39,758 nt of DNA from CAZGSN01 sp964371655 (GCA_964371655.1 CAYJOD010000058.1:1-39758); one strand, 5' to 3'; counted from the first letter of the stretch, positions 26,029 to 38,445 are shown. Notes: generated by a model from the letters alone, not told the origin. Numbers and translations are program-made.

Positions 26029-26358
26029 ATGCGGCGCGGAGAGATCCGCTGGTATACCTTTGCGGCGCCCGACAAACGCCGGCCCGTGCTCCTTCTCGCC
26101 CGAGACGCGGTGATCGATACGCTGAATGAGATCATCGTAGTTCCCGCAACACGAACGATCCGCGGCCTTTCAACCGAGGTTCTTCTGTCGGCCGAGGATG
26201 GCATGCCCGCCGCCTGTGCCCTCAACTTCGACCATGTTGGGATCGCGCAGCGGTCTCGGCTCGGCGCGGCCCTGACGACATTGTCAGAGTCTCGATGGGC
26301 GGAAGTGGAGAACGCGCTCCTGATTGCGTGCGGCTTCGAGCCACGTGGCGATACGTGA
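26029..26358 (+). CDS. MazF/PemK-type mRNA interferase toxin
   Basis: 109-residue MazF-like endoribonuclease. It opens with RRGEIRWYTFAAPDKRRPVLLLARD, the strand-loop-strand start of the MazF/CcdB barrel with the conserved Arg/Pro pair; IIVVPATRTIRGLSTEVLL and CALNFDHVGIAQRSRLG follow, matching the family (V-P-x-T-T-x-x-x-x-x-P-T-E and N-x-D-x-x). Three bases separate it from the antitoxin gene, a standard operon. It is the third toxin-antitoxin module of the window and adjoins the PIN module; both sit directly before mfd. Confidence 0.88.
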   Translation: MRRGEIRWYTFAAPDKRRPVLLLARDAVIDTLNEIIVVPATRTIRGLSTEVLLSAEDGMPAACALNFDHVGIAQRSRLGAALTTLSESRWAEVENALLIACGFEPRGDT

Positions 26359-26589
26359 CGGCTCGTGATTCTGACCGGTGGTCGCCGCGTGATTCTCTGG
26401 GAGGATGCGCGCGTCTCACCGATGCTGTGCCGATGGATCCGGTGCAGATCTCGCGTAAGACGTGGCCCGTGTTCGCGACGTCGACCTGCGGGAAGCCGAG
26501 TTCCCGAGATCTTCGACAAGGCTCGCTAGGCCTAGCGGCTTCGGGCGTCCATCGCTCGATCGTTGACGATTGACTATTGTCCCCTGCGA

Positions 26590-30114
<3,525 letters not shown>

Positions 30115-30176
30115 GGGAGCAGGGTGCTGGAGTGCTGGGGTGCTGGGGTTCGGAGTACTAAACCCAAACAACTCAG

Positions 30177-30345
30177 TTGGAACCACGGATGGACGCTGAT
30201 GAACGCGGATAAGACCGCCAGAAACCGCACATAGAGGGCTTCAGGTGATGAATTCGCCTGGACAAAATCGATACGCTTCGCAACGAAGTGTTTCCCTTCC
30301 GAATCCGTGTCCATCCGTGTTTATCCGCGGTTCCAATTGAGGTTT
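30177..30345. repeat. Inverted pair, GGAACCACGGATGGACGCTG family
   Basis: GGAACCACGGATGGACGCTG followed by ATGAACGCGGAT (30179-30210) faces ATCCGTGTCCATCCGTGTTT and ATCCGCGGTTCC (30302-30334). The same family is at 36025-36060 and 36149-36174. In both loci it is followed by a GAGGTTTTC stretch. Confidence 0.9.
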
Positions 30346-30438
30346 TCAGGCTAAACCCCCGCACTCCCGCACCCCCGAACCCCAGCACCCGCCCGGAAGC
30401 TTGCAGGCCTTACCGCTCACGTGCTAGCGCGCTGGTGT

Positions 30439-31380
30439 ATGAGAACGCTGCTCTGCGGCCTGATCGCCGTGATCCTTCTTGTCTACGCCGGCGTGGCGGA
30501 GGCTACCTTGATCAACAAGATCGTCGCTACCGTCGATGGTGAGCCGGTCACGCTGTACCAGCTCAAGCGCTTCACCGAGCGCAACATCCGCGGTCGCGAG
30601 CTCAAGAGCGGCGACCGCGAGCTGCTCCTCGATGCGCTGATCACCGAGCAGATTGTTTCCAAGGAGGTCGCGGAGAAGGGCATCATCGTCAAGGACGAGG
30701 ACGTGCAGCGCTATATCGACAACATCAAGGCGCGCAACAACATCAGCGAGCAGCAACTGGAGCAGGCGCTGCTGGCGCAGGGCTTGTCGATGGAGAGCTA
30801 TCGCAGCCAGATCCGTGAGGACTTGCAGCGACAGCAGCTGGTGGCGCGCGAGATTCGCGGCAAGGTCAGCATCACCCCGGAAGAGGTGCAGCGTTACTAC
30901 GAGGCGCACAAGTCGGAGTTCGGAACCAAGCAAGCCGGACTCCAGGTGGCGCAGATCGTCTTCACGTTGACCCCCGACGCGCCCCCCGATCGCGTCGCTG
31001 CCATCACCGCCAAGGCCGAGGAAGTGTACGACCGTCTGCAGAAGGGGGCGGACTTCGCCGAGCTGGCGCGGCAGGTGTCGGAGGACGCCGCGGCGAAAGA
31101 CGGTGGATCGCTCGGGTGGTTCAAGCCGGGTGAGCTCCTCGATGACATGGAAAAGGTCGTGGCGAAGCTCGATGTCGGGCAAGTCTCGAAGCCTCTGCGC
31201 ACCAAGATGGGCGTGCACATTCTCAAGCTCGAAGCGCGCCGGGGCGACTCTGCCGACACCCTCGAAACCGCGGTCGCCGAGCAGATCAAAGAAAAGCTCT
31301 ACGCGCAGGCACTCGAAGAACGCTTCCAGAAGTGGCTCTCCGAAGACCTCAAGAAGCGCCACCACATCGAGCTCCGTTGA
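30439..31380 (+). CDS. SurA/PpiC-type peptidyl-prolyl isomerase, exported
   Basis: 313-residue periplasmic foldase. A signal peptide of about 25 residues (LLCGLIAVILLVYAGVAEA) is followed by a SurA N-terminal-like helical region (IVATVDGEPVTLYQL, LLDALITEQIVSKEV, SMESYRSQIREDLQRQQLV) and a single parvulin domain (about 170-268: QVAQIVFTL, GADFAELARQVSEDAAAKDGGSLGWF, LRTKMGVHILKLEAR). It has one parvulin domain where E. coli SurA has two. ATG 30439 gives a clean signal peptide; a GTG at 30421 is the alternative. It lies between mfd and pdxA; a surA-pdxA order is known elsewhere. Confidence 0.9.
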   Translation: MRTLLCGLIAVILLVYAGVAEATLINKIVATVDGEPVTLYQLKRFTERNIRGRELKSGDRELLLDALITEQIVSKEVAEKGIIVKDEDVQRYIDNIKARNNISEQQLEQALLAQGLSMESYRSQIREDLQRQQLVAREIRGKVSITPEEVQRYYEAHKSEFGTKQAGLQVAQIVFTLTPDAPPDRVAAITAKAEEVYDRLQKGADFAELARQVSEDAAAKDGGSLGWFKPGELLDDMEKVVAKLDVGQVSKPLRTKMGVHILKLEARRGDSADTLETAVAEQIKEKLYAQALEERFQKWLSEDLKKRHHIELR

Positions 31381-31426
31381 ACCCGAAGACATCAGTTGAA
31401 CTGCCAGGTCGCGGTCGGTCTGGTAG

Positions 31427-31590
31427 AGCACGCCCTTCGAGACGCGGCCTGGGAACCCTTCGATACGTTTCGCTACGCAGGAGGCCGCTCCTCAGGGCGA
31501 ACGGGAAGAATTGGTGCGACTGTCGTTACACCGTTCGCCCTGAGGAGGCGCCCTCTCTTGGCGCCGTCTCGAAGGGCGTACCCGTCACAT
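31427..31590. repeat. Inverted pair, GCCCTTCGAGACG / CCGTTCGCCCTGAG family
   Basis: GCCCTTCGAGACGCGG (31431-31446) with CCTCAGGGCGAACGG (31492-31505) faces CCGTTCGCCCTGAGGAGGCG (31531-31550) with CGTCTCGAAGGGCG (31565-31578). A second copy is at 38526-38650. It fills the gap before pdxA. Confidence 0.9.
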
Positions 31591-31615
31591 ACGGTGCGCA
31601 ATTGAGGTTTTCGGG

Positions 31616-32632
31616 TTGAACCGAGCCGGTCAGCACCAGCGCCTCCCTGTACGCCTGGCGATCACCATGGGTGACCCGGCGGGCATCGGCCCGGAGGTCG
31701 CCGTGAAGGCCGTGGTGGCTTGCGCCGCGACCACCGCGTTCACGCCGATCCTGGTCGGCGACCCGGAGTTGCTGCGCGACAGCGCCCGGCGGCTACGCCT
31801 GGCCAAGCAGCTTGCCGGCAGTGGTGCCGAATTTGTTGCCGCCTGTGCCGTGCCGCGGCGCTATCGGTTGCCGGGTCCGCCACGCTCGGCGGCGGCCCGT
31901 GCCGCCTGCGGCGACGCCGCGTACTCCTGCATCACCGCGGCCGTGCAGCTCATCGCTGCTCGGCAAGCCGACGCGCTGGCAACGGCGCCGATCAACAAGG
32001 CGCATCTGGCCGCCGCGGGTCACGACTTTCCCGGTCACACCGAGCTGCTCGCCGAGCTCGCCGGCAACGTTCCGGTGCGCATGATGATGGCGGGACCGAA
32101 GTTGCGCGTCGTCCTGGCGACGATCCACATACGCCTCGCCGACGTGCCGCGACGGTTGAGCCGCGACGGCCTGCTCGAGACCTTCACGATTACGGCGCAT
32201 GCCCTGCAGAGTCGGTTCGGCATCCGCCACCCACGTCTCGCCGTCGCCGGCCTCAATCCGCATGCCGGCGAAGCGGGTCTCTTCGGTGACGAGGAGATTC
32301 GCATCATTGCGCCGGCCGTGCGCGCCGCGCGCCGCCGCCGCATCGACGTCGTCGGTCCGTTCGCCGCCGATGGGCTCTTCCCGCACGCCGCCGCCGGCGC
32401 CTACGATGCGGTCATCTGCATGTATCACGACCAGGGCCTCGGACCGTTCAAGCTGCTGCACTTCGCCGACGGCGTCAACGTGACCTTGGGTCTGCCGTAC
32501 GTGCGCACCTCTCCCGACCACGGCACCGCGTTCGACATCGCGGGCACGGGGAAGGCCGACCCCAGCAGCATGATCGCCGCCCTGCGGCTGGCGATCGAAG
32601 CGGTGACACGGGTGCGAGACGCGGAGGACTAG
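31616..32632 (+). CDS. pdxA: 4-hydroxythreonine-4-phosphate dehydrogenase
   Basis: 338-residue NAD-dependent, metal-dependent enzyme of pyridoxal phosphate synthesis. Clear family motifs: LAITMGDPAGIGPEVAVKA, ATAPINKAHL, FPGHTELLAEL, GLNPHAGEAGLFGDEE, CMYHDQGLGPFKLLHF and GLPYVRTSPDHGTAFDIAG, with metal-binding His at the usual places. The start is taken as TTG with GAGG (31604-31607) eight bases upstream, since no ATG or GTG precedes GDPAGIGPE in frame except the Met of ITMGD. That leader sequence (AATTGAGGTTTTC) matches the end of repeats elsewhere in the window. Confidence 0.94.
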   Translation: MNRAGQHQRLPVRLAITMGDPAGIGPEVAVKAVVACAATTAFTPILVGDPELLRDSARRLRLAKQLAGSGAEFVAACAVPRRYRLPGPPRSAAARAACGDAAYSCITAAVQLIAARQADALATAPINKAHLAAAGHDFPGHTELLAELAGNVPVRMMMAGPKLRVVLATIHIRLADVPRRLSRDGLLETFTITAHALQSRFGIRHPRLAVAGLNPHAGEAGLFGDEEIRIIAPAVRAARRRRIDVVGPFAADGLFPHAAAGAYDAVICMYHDQGLGPFKLLHFADGVNVTLGLPYVRTSPDHGTAFDIAGTGKADPSSMIAALRLAIEAVTRVRDAED

Positions 32633-32657
32633 GCTCGAGTTGCGGATTCGGCCTCTT

Positions 32658-32756
32658 TTCAGTGGTCAGTGGTCAGTGGTCAGTGTTCAGTGGTCAAAGC
32701 CTCGGAACCATATCCTACTTCCGAAAACTGACCACCGACCACTGACCACTGATCTG
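32658..32756. repeat. Inverted pair of CAGTGGTCAGTGG tandem repeats
   Basis: Tandem copies of GTGGTCA (about 32660-32697) face tandem CCGACCACTGACCACTGAT (about 32729-32751), giving a long imperfect hairpin between pdxA and the nucleotidylyltransferase gene. A possible promoter (TTGAGA 32781-32786, TAAGGT 32805-32810) follows. Confidence 0.85.
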
Positions 32757-32829
32757 TATCCCGGTTATCGCACGTGGCGCTTGAGAAGATGGGGATCGGC
32801 GCTGTAAGGTAGGAACCGAAAGGGCGTAC

Positions 32830-34038
32830 ATGAAGGCACTTGTTCTCACCGGCGGCGCGGGCCGCAATTTGGTTCCGTTTTCGACGACGCGGCCCAAGGC
32901 CATGGCGGTCGTGGCCGGTGGGTCGCTGCTGCGCAGGACGTTGATGCATCTGCGTGAAGCCGGGGTCACCGACGTCACCGCTGTGCTCGGACAAAACGGC
33001 GAGAAGGTGCGCGCCGCATTTGATGAGGGCCAGGAGCTGGACGTGAATCTTGCCTACGTCGAGCAGGAGCGCCCCCGCGGAATCGGCGACGCGATCCTAT
33101 GCGCGCGCCGCCGCTTCAATCCAGGTGAATACTTCATTCTCGTCTACGGCGACGTCGCCGCCTCCGCGAACATGTTCCCGCACCTCTTGCAGTCCTTCAA
33201 CGCCTTCAAAGGTCCGATTGCCTGCGTCTGCTTGCCGGGTCCGCCCACGGAGCGTTACGGCAACGTCTACCTGAGCGGCACGCGCATCACCAAGATCATC
33301 GAGAAGCCGACCACGGCTGGATTGGGCAATTACGTTCTCGCCGGCGTGTTCGTCCTGCCGGTGGAAACGCTCGACCTGGTCGAGAAATGCGGCGGCGACA
33401 TGGAGAAGGTTTTCGCGCGTCTGATCAGCGCGCCGGCGTTGCACGCGTCGATCTGGGAAGAAGGTTGGCTCGATCTCGAGTACCCTTGGGACATCCTGGC
33501 GGCGAATCGGATGGTGATGGATACCTGGGAGGAGTCGGTGATCTCTCGCCATGCGACGATCGAAGGCAACGTGACGTTGCAAGGTCCGGTGCGCATCGAA
33601 GCCGGCTCGACGATCAAGGCCGGAGCGGTCTTGTCGGGCCCGTGCTACATCGGCCATGACTCGTACGTGGGCAACAACGCACTGATCCGTTCGTACTCGT
33701 CCCTCGGCTCCAAGTCGCTGATCGGCTACGGCGTCGAGCTCAAGAACTGTGTCCTGTTTGGAAACGCAACTGTCGGCCGCTTGTCTTTCGTCGGCGACAG
33801 CGTCATCGGCGAGAATACCGACATCGGCTCCGGGGTCGTGACGTTCAACGAGAAGCTCGATCAAAGTACCGTCTGCGTCGATGTACGCGGCGAGGCGGTT
33901 GACTCGGGGCTGCACAAGCTCGGCGCCTTCGTCGGCGATAATGTGAAGGTCGGCGGAGGCAACACCGTGGCGGCAGGAACGGTCCTGCCGGCAGGGACGA
34001 TGATTGCGCACCACACCACAGTGAGCACGGTGAAATAG
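32830..34038 (+). CDS. GlmU-like sugar-1-phosphate nucleotidylyltransferase with left-handed beta-helix
   Basis: 402 residues: an N-terminal nucleotidyltransferase domain (1-~235) and a C-terminal hexapeptide left-handed beta-helix (~240-400). Signature GGAGRNLVPFSTTRPKAM (8-25); the usual G-x-G-x-R-L-x-P is here G-A-G-R-N-L-V-P, so the catalytic Arg appears shifted by one place. Later parts read RGIGDAILCARRRF, VYGDVAAS and ERYGNVYLSG. The C-terminal part is rich in hexad repeats (ISRHATIEGNVTL, GSTIKAGAVLSGPCYIGH). The build is like archaeal-type GlmU (ST0452), shorter than E. coli GlmU. Two bases separate it from glmS, so it most likely makes UDP-GlcNAc or a related nucleotide sugar. Confidence 0.87.
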   Translation: MKALVLTGGAGRNLVPFSTTRPKAMAVVAGGSLLRRTLMHLREAGVTDVTAVLGQNGEKVRAAFDEGQELDVNLAYVEQERPRGIGDAILCARRRFNPGEYFILVYGDVAASANMFPHLLQSFNAFKGPIACVCLPGPPTERYGNVYLSGTRITKIIEKPTTAGLGNYVLAGVFVLPVETLDLVEKCGGDMEKVFARLISAPALHASIWEEGWLDLEYPWDILAANRMVMDTWEESVISRHATIEGNVTLQGPVRIEAGSTIKAGAVLSGPCYIGHDSYVGNNALIRSYSSLGSKSLIGYGVELKNCVLFGNATVGRLSFVGDSVIGENTDIGSGVVTFNEKLDQSTVCVDVRGEAVDSGLHKLGAFVGDNVKVGGGNTVAAGTVLPAGTMIAHHTTVSTVK

Positions 34039-34040
34039 CC

Positions 34041-35852
34041 ATGTGTGGCATCAGCGGCGTAGTCAGCTTTCATGAAATCGGCGACCGTCTGTACGACGGC
34101 ATTCACCATTTGGAGTACCGTGGCTACGACTCCTGCGGCGTCGCGTACCTGAACGACGCCCACATTCACATCCGCAAGGACGTGGGCACGGTCGATGAGG
34201 TCAACGACAAGGAGAATATCCGGCGTCTGGCTGCGAACGTCGGTATCGCGCACACGCGCTGGGCGACGCACGGTAAGGTGACGAAAATCAACGCTCACCC
34301 GCACTCGAGCTGCAAGGGCGACTTCGCCGTCGTGCACAACGGCATCATCTCGAACTACAAGGCCCTGCGCGCAGATCTCGCCAAGGCGGGGCATTCCTTT
34401 CGTTCGGAGACCGACACCGAGGTCATCGCCCATCTCATCGAACAGAAGTTCACCGAGACCGGAGATGTCGAACGCGCCTTGGTCTCGGCGCTGCGCATGC
34501 TCGATGGCAGCTATGCGCTGGCGCTGATCTCGACGCACGCACCGGAGCAGATCTTCTGCGCGCGCCACGAGAGCCCGCTCATCATCGGCGTCGGCAGCGA
34601 AACCAACTACGTCGGCTCCGACTTCAACGCCTTCATCGACTACACCAAGAACACGGTCATCCTCGACGACGGCGAGTACGGCATCATCTCGAAGGATAGT
34701 TACTCGGTGAAGAGCCTGCGTTCCGGCGAGGTCATCGAGAAAGAAGTCACCGTCGTTCCCTGGGATTCGGAGCTGTCGCGCAAGGGCGGCTACCCACACT
34801 ACATGCTCAAGGAGATCCACGAGCAGCCGCAGGCGGTGAAAGCGGCCCTGTGCATCGACCGCGATGACGTCGTCGCCCTTGCCGACATGGTCGACGAAGC
34901 GCGGCGCACCTACTTGCTGGGTGTGGGCACGACCTATTACGTCGCGCTGTACGGCCAGTACGTGCTCGCGCAGTATGCCGATCTCGACGTCTCGGTCGCG
35001 AGCTCGGACGAGTTCCGCCACATCGACAAGACCGATGCGCACTCGTTGGTGCTGGCGGTCTCGCAGTCGGGTGAAACCTACGACACGGTGATGAGCCTGC
35101 GCCATGCCAAGGCACGGGGTGCGAAGACGGCGGCGATCGTCAACGTCGTCGGCTCGTCGATCGCACGCCTGGTCGATCGCGTTGTCCTGCAGGGATCAGG
35201 ACCGGAAGTTTGCGTCGTCAGCACCAAGGCGGCTCTATGCCAGATGGTGCTGCTGACGCGTCTGGCGCTGGAGCTCGGCGAACGGCGCGGTGTCCTGTCA
35301 CCGCAAATTCGCCAGCAGCACGAGTCGGCATTGGCTGCGTTGCCCGCACAGATCGAGGCGATCGTGAACGAGAAGTCGGGCTTGATCCGCGCCTCGGCGT
35401 ACCGTCACGCCCACGTCACCAACTGGCTGTTCCTCGGGCGCGGCATCTACTACCCGATCGCACTGGAATCGGCACTGAAGATGAAGGAGGTCACCTACAT
35501 CCACGCCGAGGGCATGCCGGGCGGCTTCCTCAAGCACGGCACCCTGTCGCTCGTCGACGACAAGCTCTACACGATGGTCTTCGTACCGCCGGCCGCCGCT
35601 GCCGATTTGCACGCGATGACGATGTCGAGCGTCGAGGAAGTGAAAGCGCGCGGCGGCTTCGTCTTCGGCTTCACCTACGACGCCCACGAAGACCTCTTCG
35701 ACGACAGCCTCGTTCTCCCCGAATGTGCGCTGATCACCGCACCATTCCTGCCGCTGGTGAGCGCGCAGCTGTTCGCCTACTTCACCGCCACCAAGCTGAA
35801 GCGAAACGTCGACAAGCCGCGCTCGCTGGCGAAGTCGGTGACGGTGGCGTGA
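34041..35852 (+). CDS. glmS: Glutamine-fructose-6-phosphate aminotransferase GlmS
   Basis: 603-residue enzyme forming glucosamine-6-phosphate from fructose-6-phosphate and glutamine. It begins MCGISGVV with the catalytic Cys2 (Cys1 after Met removal); HLEYRGYDSCG and HTRWATHGKV belong to the glutaminase domain. The two SIS domains contain LLGVGTTYYVALYGQY, AVSQSGETYDT and FLGRGIYYPIALESALKMKE, and the protein ends in KPRSLAKSVTVA, as in the family. The length is as expected (609 in E. coli). It is translated right after the GlmU-like gene (2-base gap). I see no glmS ribozyme before it. Confidence 0.97.
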   Translation: MCGISGVVSFHEIGDRLYDGIHHLEYRGYDSCGVAYLNDAHIHIRKDVGTVDEVNDKENIRRLAANVGIAHTRWATHGKVTKINAHPHSSCKGDFAVVHNGIISNYKALRADLAKAGHSFRSETDTEVIAHLIEQKFTETGDVERALVSALRMLDGSYALALISTHAPEQIFCARHESPLIIGVGSETNYVGSDFNAFIDYTKNTVILDDGEYGIISKDSYSVKSLRSGEVIEKEVTVVPWDSELSRKGGYPHYMLKEIHEQPQAVKAALCIDRDDVVALADMVDEARRTYLLGVGTTYYVALYGQYVLAQYADLDVSVASSDEFRHIDKTDAHSLVLAVSQSGETYDTVMSLRHAKARGAKTAAIVNVVGSSIARLVDRVVLQGSGPEVCVVSTKAALCQMVLLTRLALELGERRGVLSPQIRQQHESALAALPAQIEAIVNEKSGLIRASAYRHAHVTNWLFLGRGIYYPIALESALKMKEVTYIHAEGMPGGFLKHGTLSLVDDKLYTMVFVPPAAAADLHAMTMSSVEEVKARGGFVFGFTYDAHEDLFDDSLVLPECALITAPFLPLVSAQLFAYFTATKLKRNVDKPRSLAKSVTVA

Positions 35853-35887
35853 GCGGACGCGCGGCGCCGGATCCTAAACCACAATTC

Positions 35888-36246
35888 TCACCCAAGACTC
35901 ACCGCAGAGACGCCGAGGCGCAGAGACGAGGGATGTGACCTATGAAGTCGATGACTTTCGCTCCGGTTAGCAGCACGCTGTGGTGGCATGGCTTCCTTGT
36001 GTCGAATGAACCGGAGAGAACCAGTTGGAACCACGGATTACACGGATCAACACGGATATCGAAAAAGAACGACGCCAACTTGGAGAGTGACCACGACGCA
36101 GAGGCGGGCGGAAGAATTCATCCAATCGAGTGGAGCTCTTTTCTCTCCTTATCCGTGCCCATCCGTGGTTCCAATCGAGGTTTTCTGGATGGATTCAGTA
36201 CCCAGCTCGGATCCCTCTGTGTCTCCGCGCCTCCGCGGTGAGAAAC
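35888..36246. repeat. Nested inverted repeats between glmS and the mutase gene
   Basis: Outer pair: CACCGCAGAGACGCCGAGGC with GCAGAGACG (35900-35928) faces GTCTCCGCGCCTCCGCGGTG (36221-36240). Inner pair: GTTGGAACCACGGATTACAC with GGATCAACACGGAT (36024-36057) faces ATCCGTGCCCATCCGTGGTT with CCAA (36151-36174). Two repeat families are thus nested as one ~350-base structure. No gene is seen here; the open frame reaching upstream of the mutase start only translates repeats. Confidence 0.9.
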
Positions 36247-36273
36247 TCGGGCAGAACCAACGGAGAACCATCG

Positions 36274-38445
36274 ATGACACCGAGCGATTTTGCTGCAGGT
36301 CTGCACAAGCTTTCCGCCTCTGAGAATTATCGCGACGAGGCGATACGCAATCTGAAGCCGTGGCTGGAAGACGCGCGCTATGCCGGCTTCCGTCCGCAGA
36401 TCGAGAGCTTGGCGCGGCGGGGCCAGTGGAACCTGCTTCTCGATTCTTTCTATCGGGTGATGCCGTTTGGGACCAGCGGCCGGCGCGGGCCGGTTGGCGT
36501 CGGGCCGAACCGCATCAACCACGGCACCGTGATTTCATCGGTCCAAGGCCACGTGAACTACCTGCGCAAGCGCTTCCCCAACCTGCACCTGCGGGTGGTG
36601 GTGGCGTATGACGTGCGCGTATTCCGCGACCTGCGCGGGCTCTACGATGCGACGCTTCCCAATCCGCTCATGGGGATGAGCTCGCGCGACTTTGCGCGGC
36701 TGGCGTGCGGTGTCTATGCCGCCAACGGCGTCGAAGTCTTCACCGTTCCCGGCGAGGACGGCTTTTTTCTGGCGACACCCGAACTGTCGTTCGCGATCCG
36801 TCGTCTGAAAGCGCACGGCGGCCTCAACGTCTCGGCCTCGCACAATCATCCCGACGACAACGGTGCGAAGTTCTACATGGCCAGCGGCGGCCAGCCCGTT
36901 CCCCCAGAGGACGAGGTGTTGGCCGACGAAGTCGAAGCCGTGCAGGCGAGTCACGAGCAGAGCTTCGAAGACGCTTTGCGCGCGGGATCGGTGCAATGGT
37001 GGGACGGGTCGATGCACGAGGCCTACTTGCAGATGAATCTGGCGCGCTCGATCGATCCGCAGGCACGCGGCGCGCGCATCGTCTACACGCCGTTGCACGG
37101 CACCGGTCTCTTCACCGTCGGCGAGCTGCTGCCGCGCGCCGGCTTCGACGTACAGCTCGTACAAAGGCAGGCGGCAACCGACGGCGCCTTCCCCGAGATC
37201 AAGTTCCGTGTCCCCAATCCCGAGGTTCCCGAATCGATGGAGCTGGTGACGGAAACGGCGCGTGCTCTCGGGGCCGACGTCGGCATGGCCACCGACCCCG
37301 ACGCCGATCGCCTCGGAGCGGTTGCGCCGGCAGGGAAGGAATGGCTCTTCCTCACCGGCAACCAGCTTGGGGTGCTGCTCGCCGCCTACATCCTCGAGAC
37401 CAAGAAGGAGCAGGGTACACTCCCGCCCAACGGCTTCGTCATCAAGACCGCGGTGACCACCGAGCTTCTGACTCGTATTGCCAAGGCCCACGGTGTGCAG
37501 ATGCTCGGCGATCTCCTGGTCGGATTCAAATATGTCGGCGCGGCCCTGGATGGCATCGAGAAGGACGGCCGCTTTCGCGACTTGCACGGAGCTCTCGCCG
37601 ACTTCCTGTTCGCGGCGGAGGAAAGCAACGGTTTTCTGGTGAGCCCCGAGGTGCGCGACAAAGATGCCGCCGGCGCGGCGCTGTTGCTGGGCGAGCTCTG
37701 CGCGCGCCTGCGCGCCAAGGGCGAGCAACTCGGCGGTTATCTCACCGAGGTCTACCGTCGTTACGGCTATGCCGGTTCGGCAGGATACTCGCTGGTCGCC
37801 GAAGGCATCGCCGGAACCGAGCTTCTCGGCCGCATGATGGCGGCATTGCGGGCCCAGGCTCCGAGCGTGGTGGATGGCAACAAGCTGCAGTCGTCCGCGG
37901 ATTACTGGGACGAGGGCCGCTTCGGGAAGATCGTTTCCGGCACCGACCGCAGCTCGCGCAACTTCGTGCAGCTGCGCTACGAGCGCGACCTGGTGATCGC
38001 GGTGCGCCCCTCCGGCACCGAGCCGAAGATCAAGATCTACGTCGAGCGACTGTTCGATCCGCAGCCCGGGTGGCGCGGCGACGGTTTCGCGGCCGCGCAG
38101 CGGCAGATGGATGAGTCGACCCGCGCCGTGGTGCTCGACGTGGTGGCGCAGCTACTCAAGATGGTGGACATCGAGCTACCGGTGCCGGCACTCCTGTTGT
38201 CGTCGCTGGTCTCGCTCGACTGTCGCATCGACTTCGCCCGCAAGTTCCTCCCCGAGCTCGAGGCGCGGCTGGCAACCGGCGCGGCAGACGCCGCCGCCCT
38301 CACGGCATGGGCGGATACACGCCTGACGGCCTACGGCACCGACCCGCGCTTCTTGGTGAACGCCGGCGTCGCTGAGTACCTGCGCACCGCGGCGTTGTCG
38401 GCGGAGAAGATCAAGCTCGCTAAAGAGGTCTTCGCGCTCTCGTAG
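36274..38445 (+). CDS. Phosphoglucomutase/phosphomannomutase family protein with a C-terminal extension
   Basis: 723-residue alpha-D-phosphohexomutase. Phosphorylated Ser lies in VSASHNHP (S189), the Mg2+ loop is DPDADR (341-346), sugar-binding AAEESNG is present, and the phosphate-binding RPSGTEPKIKIY starts at 578. The closest type is the larger PGM-like mutases, not the ~450-residue GlmM. About 120 residues beyond the usual end form a helical extension (VVAQLLKMVDIELPVPALLL ... YLRTAALSAEKIKLAKEVF) that I cannot assign. The start is fixed by GGAGA (36262-36266) before ATG; the upstream open frame is repeat. Position after glmU-like/glmS suggests hexose-phosphate supply for nucleotide sugars. 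Confidence 0.9.
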   Translation: MTPSDFAAGLHKLSASENYRDEAIRNLKPWLEDARYAGFRPQIESLARRGQWNLLLDSFYRVMPFGTSGRRGPVGVGPNRINHGTVISSVQGHVNYLRKRFPNLHLRVVVAYDVRVFRDLRGLYDATLPNPLMGMSSRDFARLACGVYAANGVEVFTVPGEDGFFLATPELSFAIRRLKAHGGLNVSASHNHPDDNGAKFYMASGGQPVPPEDEVLADEVEAVQASHEQSFEDALRAGSVQWWDGSMHEAYLQMNLARSIDPQARGARIVYTPLHGTGLFTVGELLPRAGFDVQLVQRQAATDGAFPEIKFRVPNPEVPESMELVTETARALGADVGMATDPDADRLGAVAPAGKEWLFLTGNQLGVLLAAYILETKKEQGTLPPNGFVIKTAVTTELLTRIAKAHGVQMLGDLLVGFKYVGAALDGIEKDGRFRDLHGALADFLFAAEESNGFLVSPEVRDKDAAGAALLLGELCARLRAKGEQLGGYLTEVYRRYGYAGSAGYSLVAEGIAGTELLGRMMAALRAQAPSVVDGNKLQSSADYWDEGRFGKIVSGTDRSSRNFVQLRYERDLVIAVRPSGTEPKIKIYVERLFDPQPGWRGDGFAAAQRQMDESTRAVVLDVVAQLLKMVDIELPVPALLLSSLVSLDCRIDFARKFLPELEARLATGAADAAALTAWADTRLTAYGTDPRFLVNAGVAEYLRTAALSAEKIKLAKEVFALS

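Noticed and set aside
32658..32756. Possible CRISPR because of tandem GTGGTCA units
   Set aside because: Units are contiguous without spacers and are mirrored by an inverted block; it is a hairpin-type repeat.
33980..34040. glmS ribozyme or riboswitch before glmS
   Set aside because: Only two bases separate it from the upstream coding sequence, leaving no room for the structure.
36130..36273. N-terminal extension of the mutase frame
   Set aside because: It translates dispersed repeat arms; a ribosome-binding site and family-like start occur at 36274.
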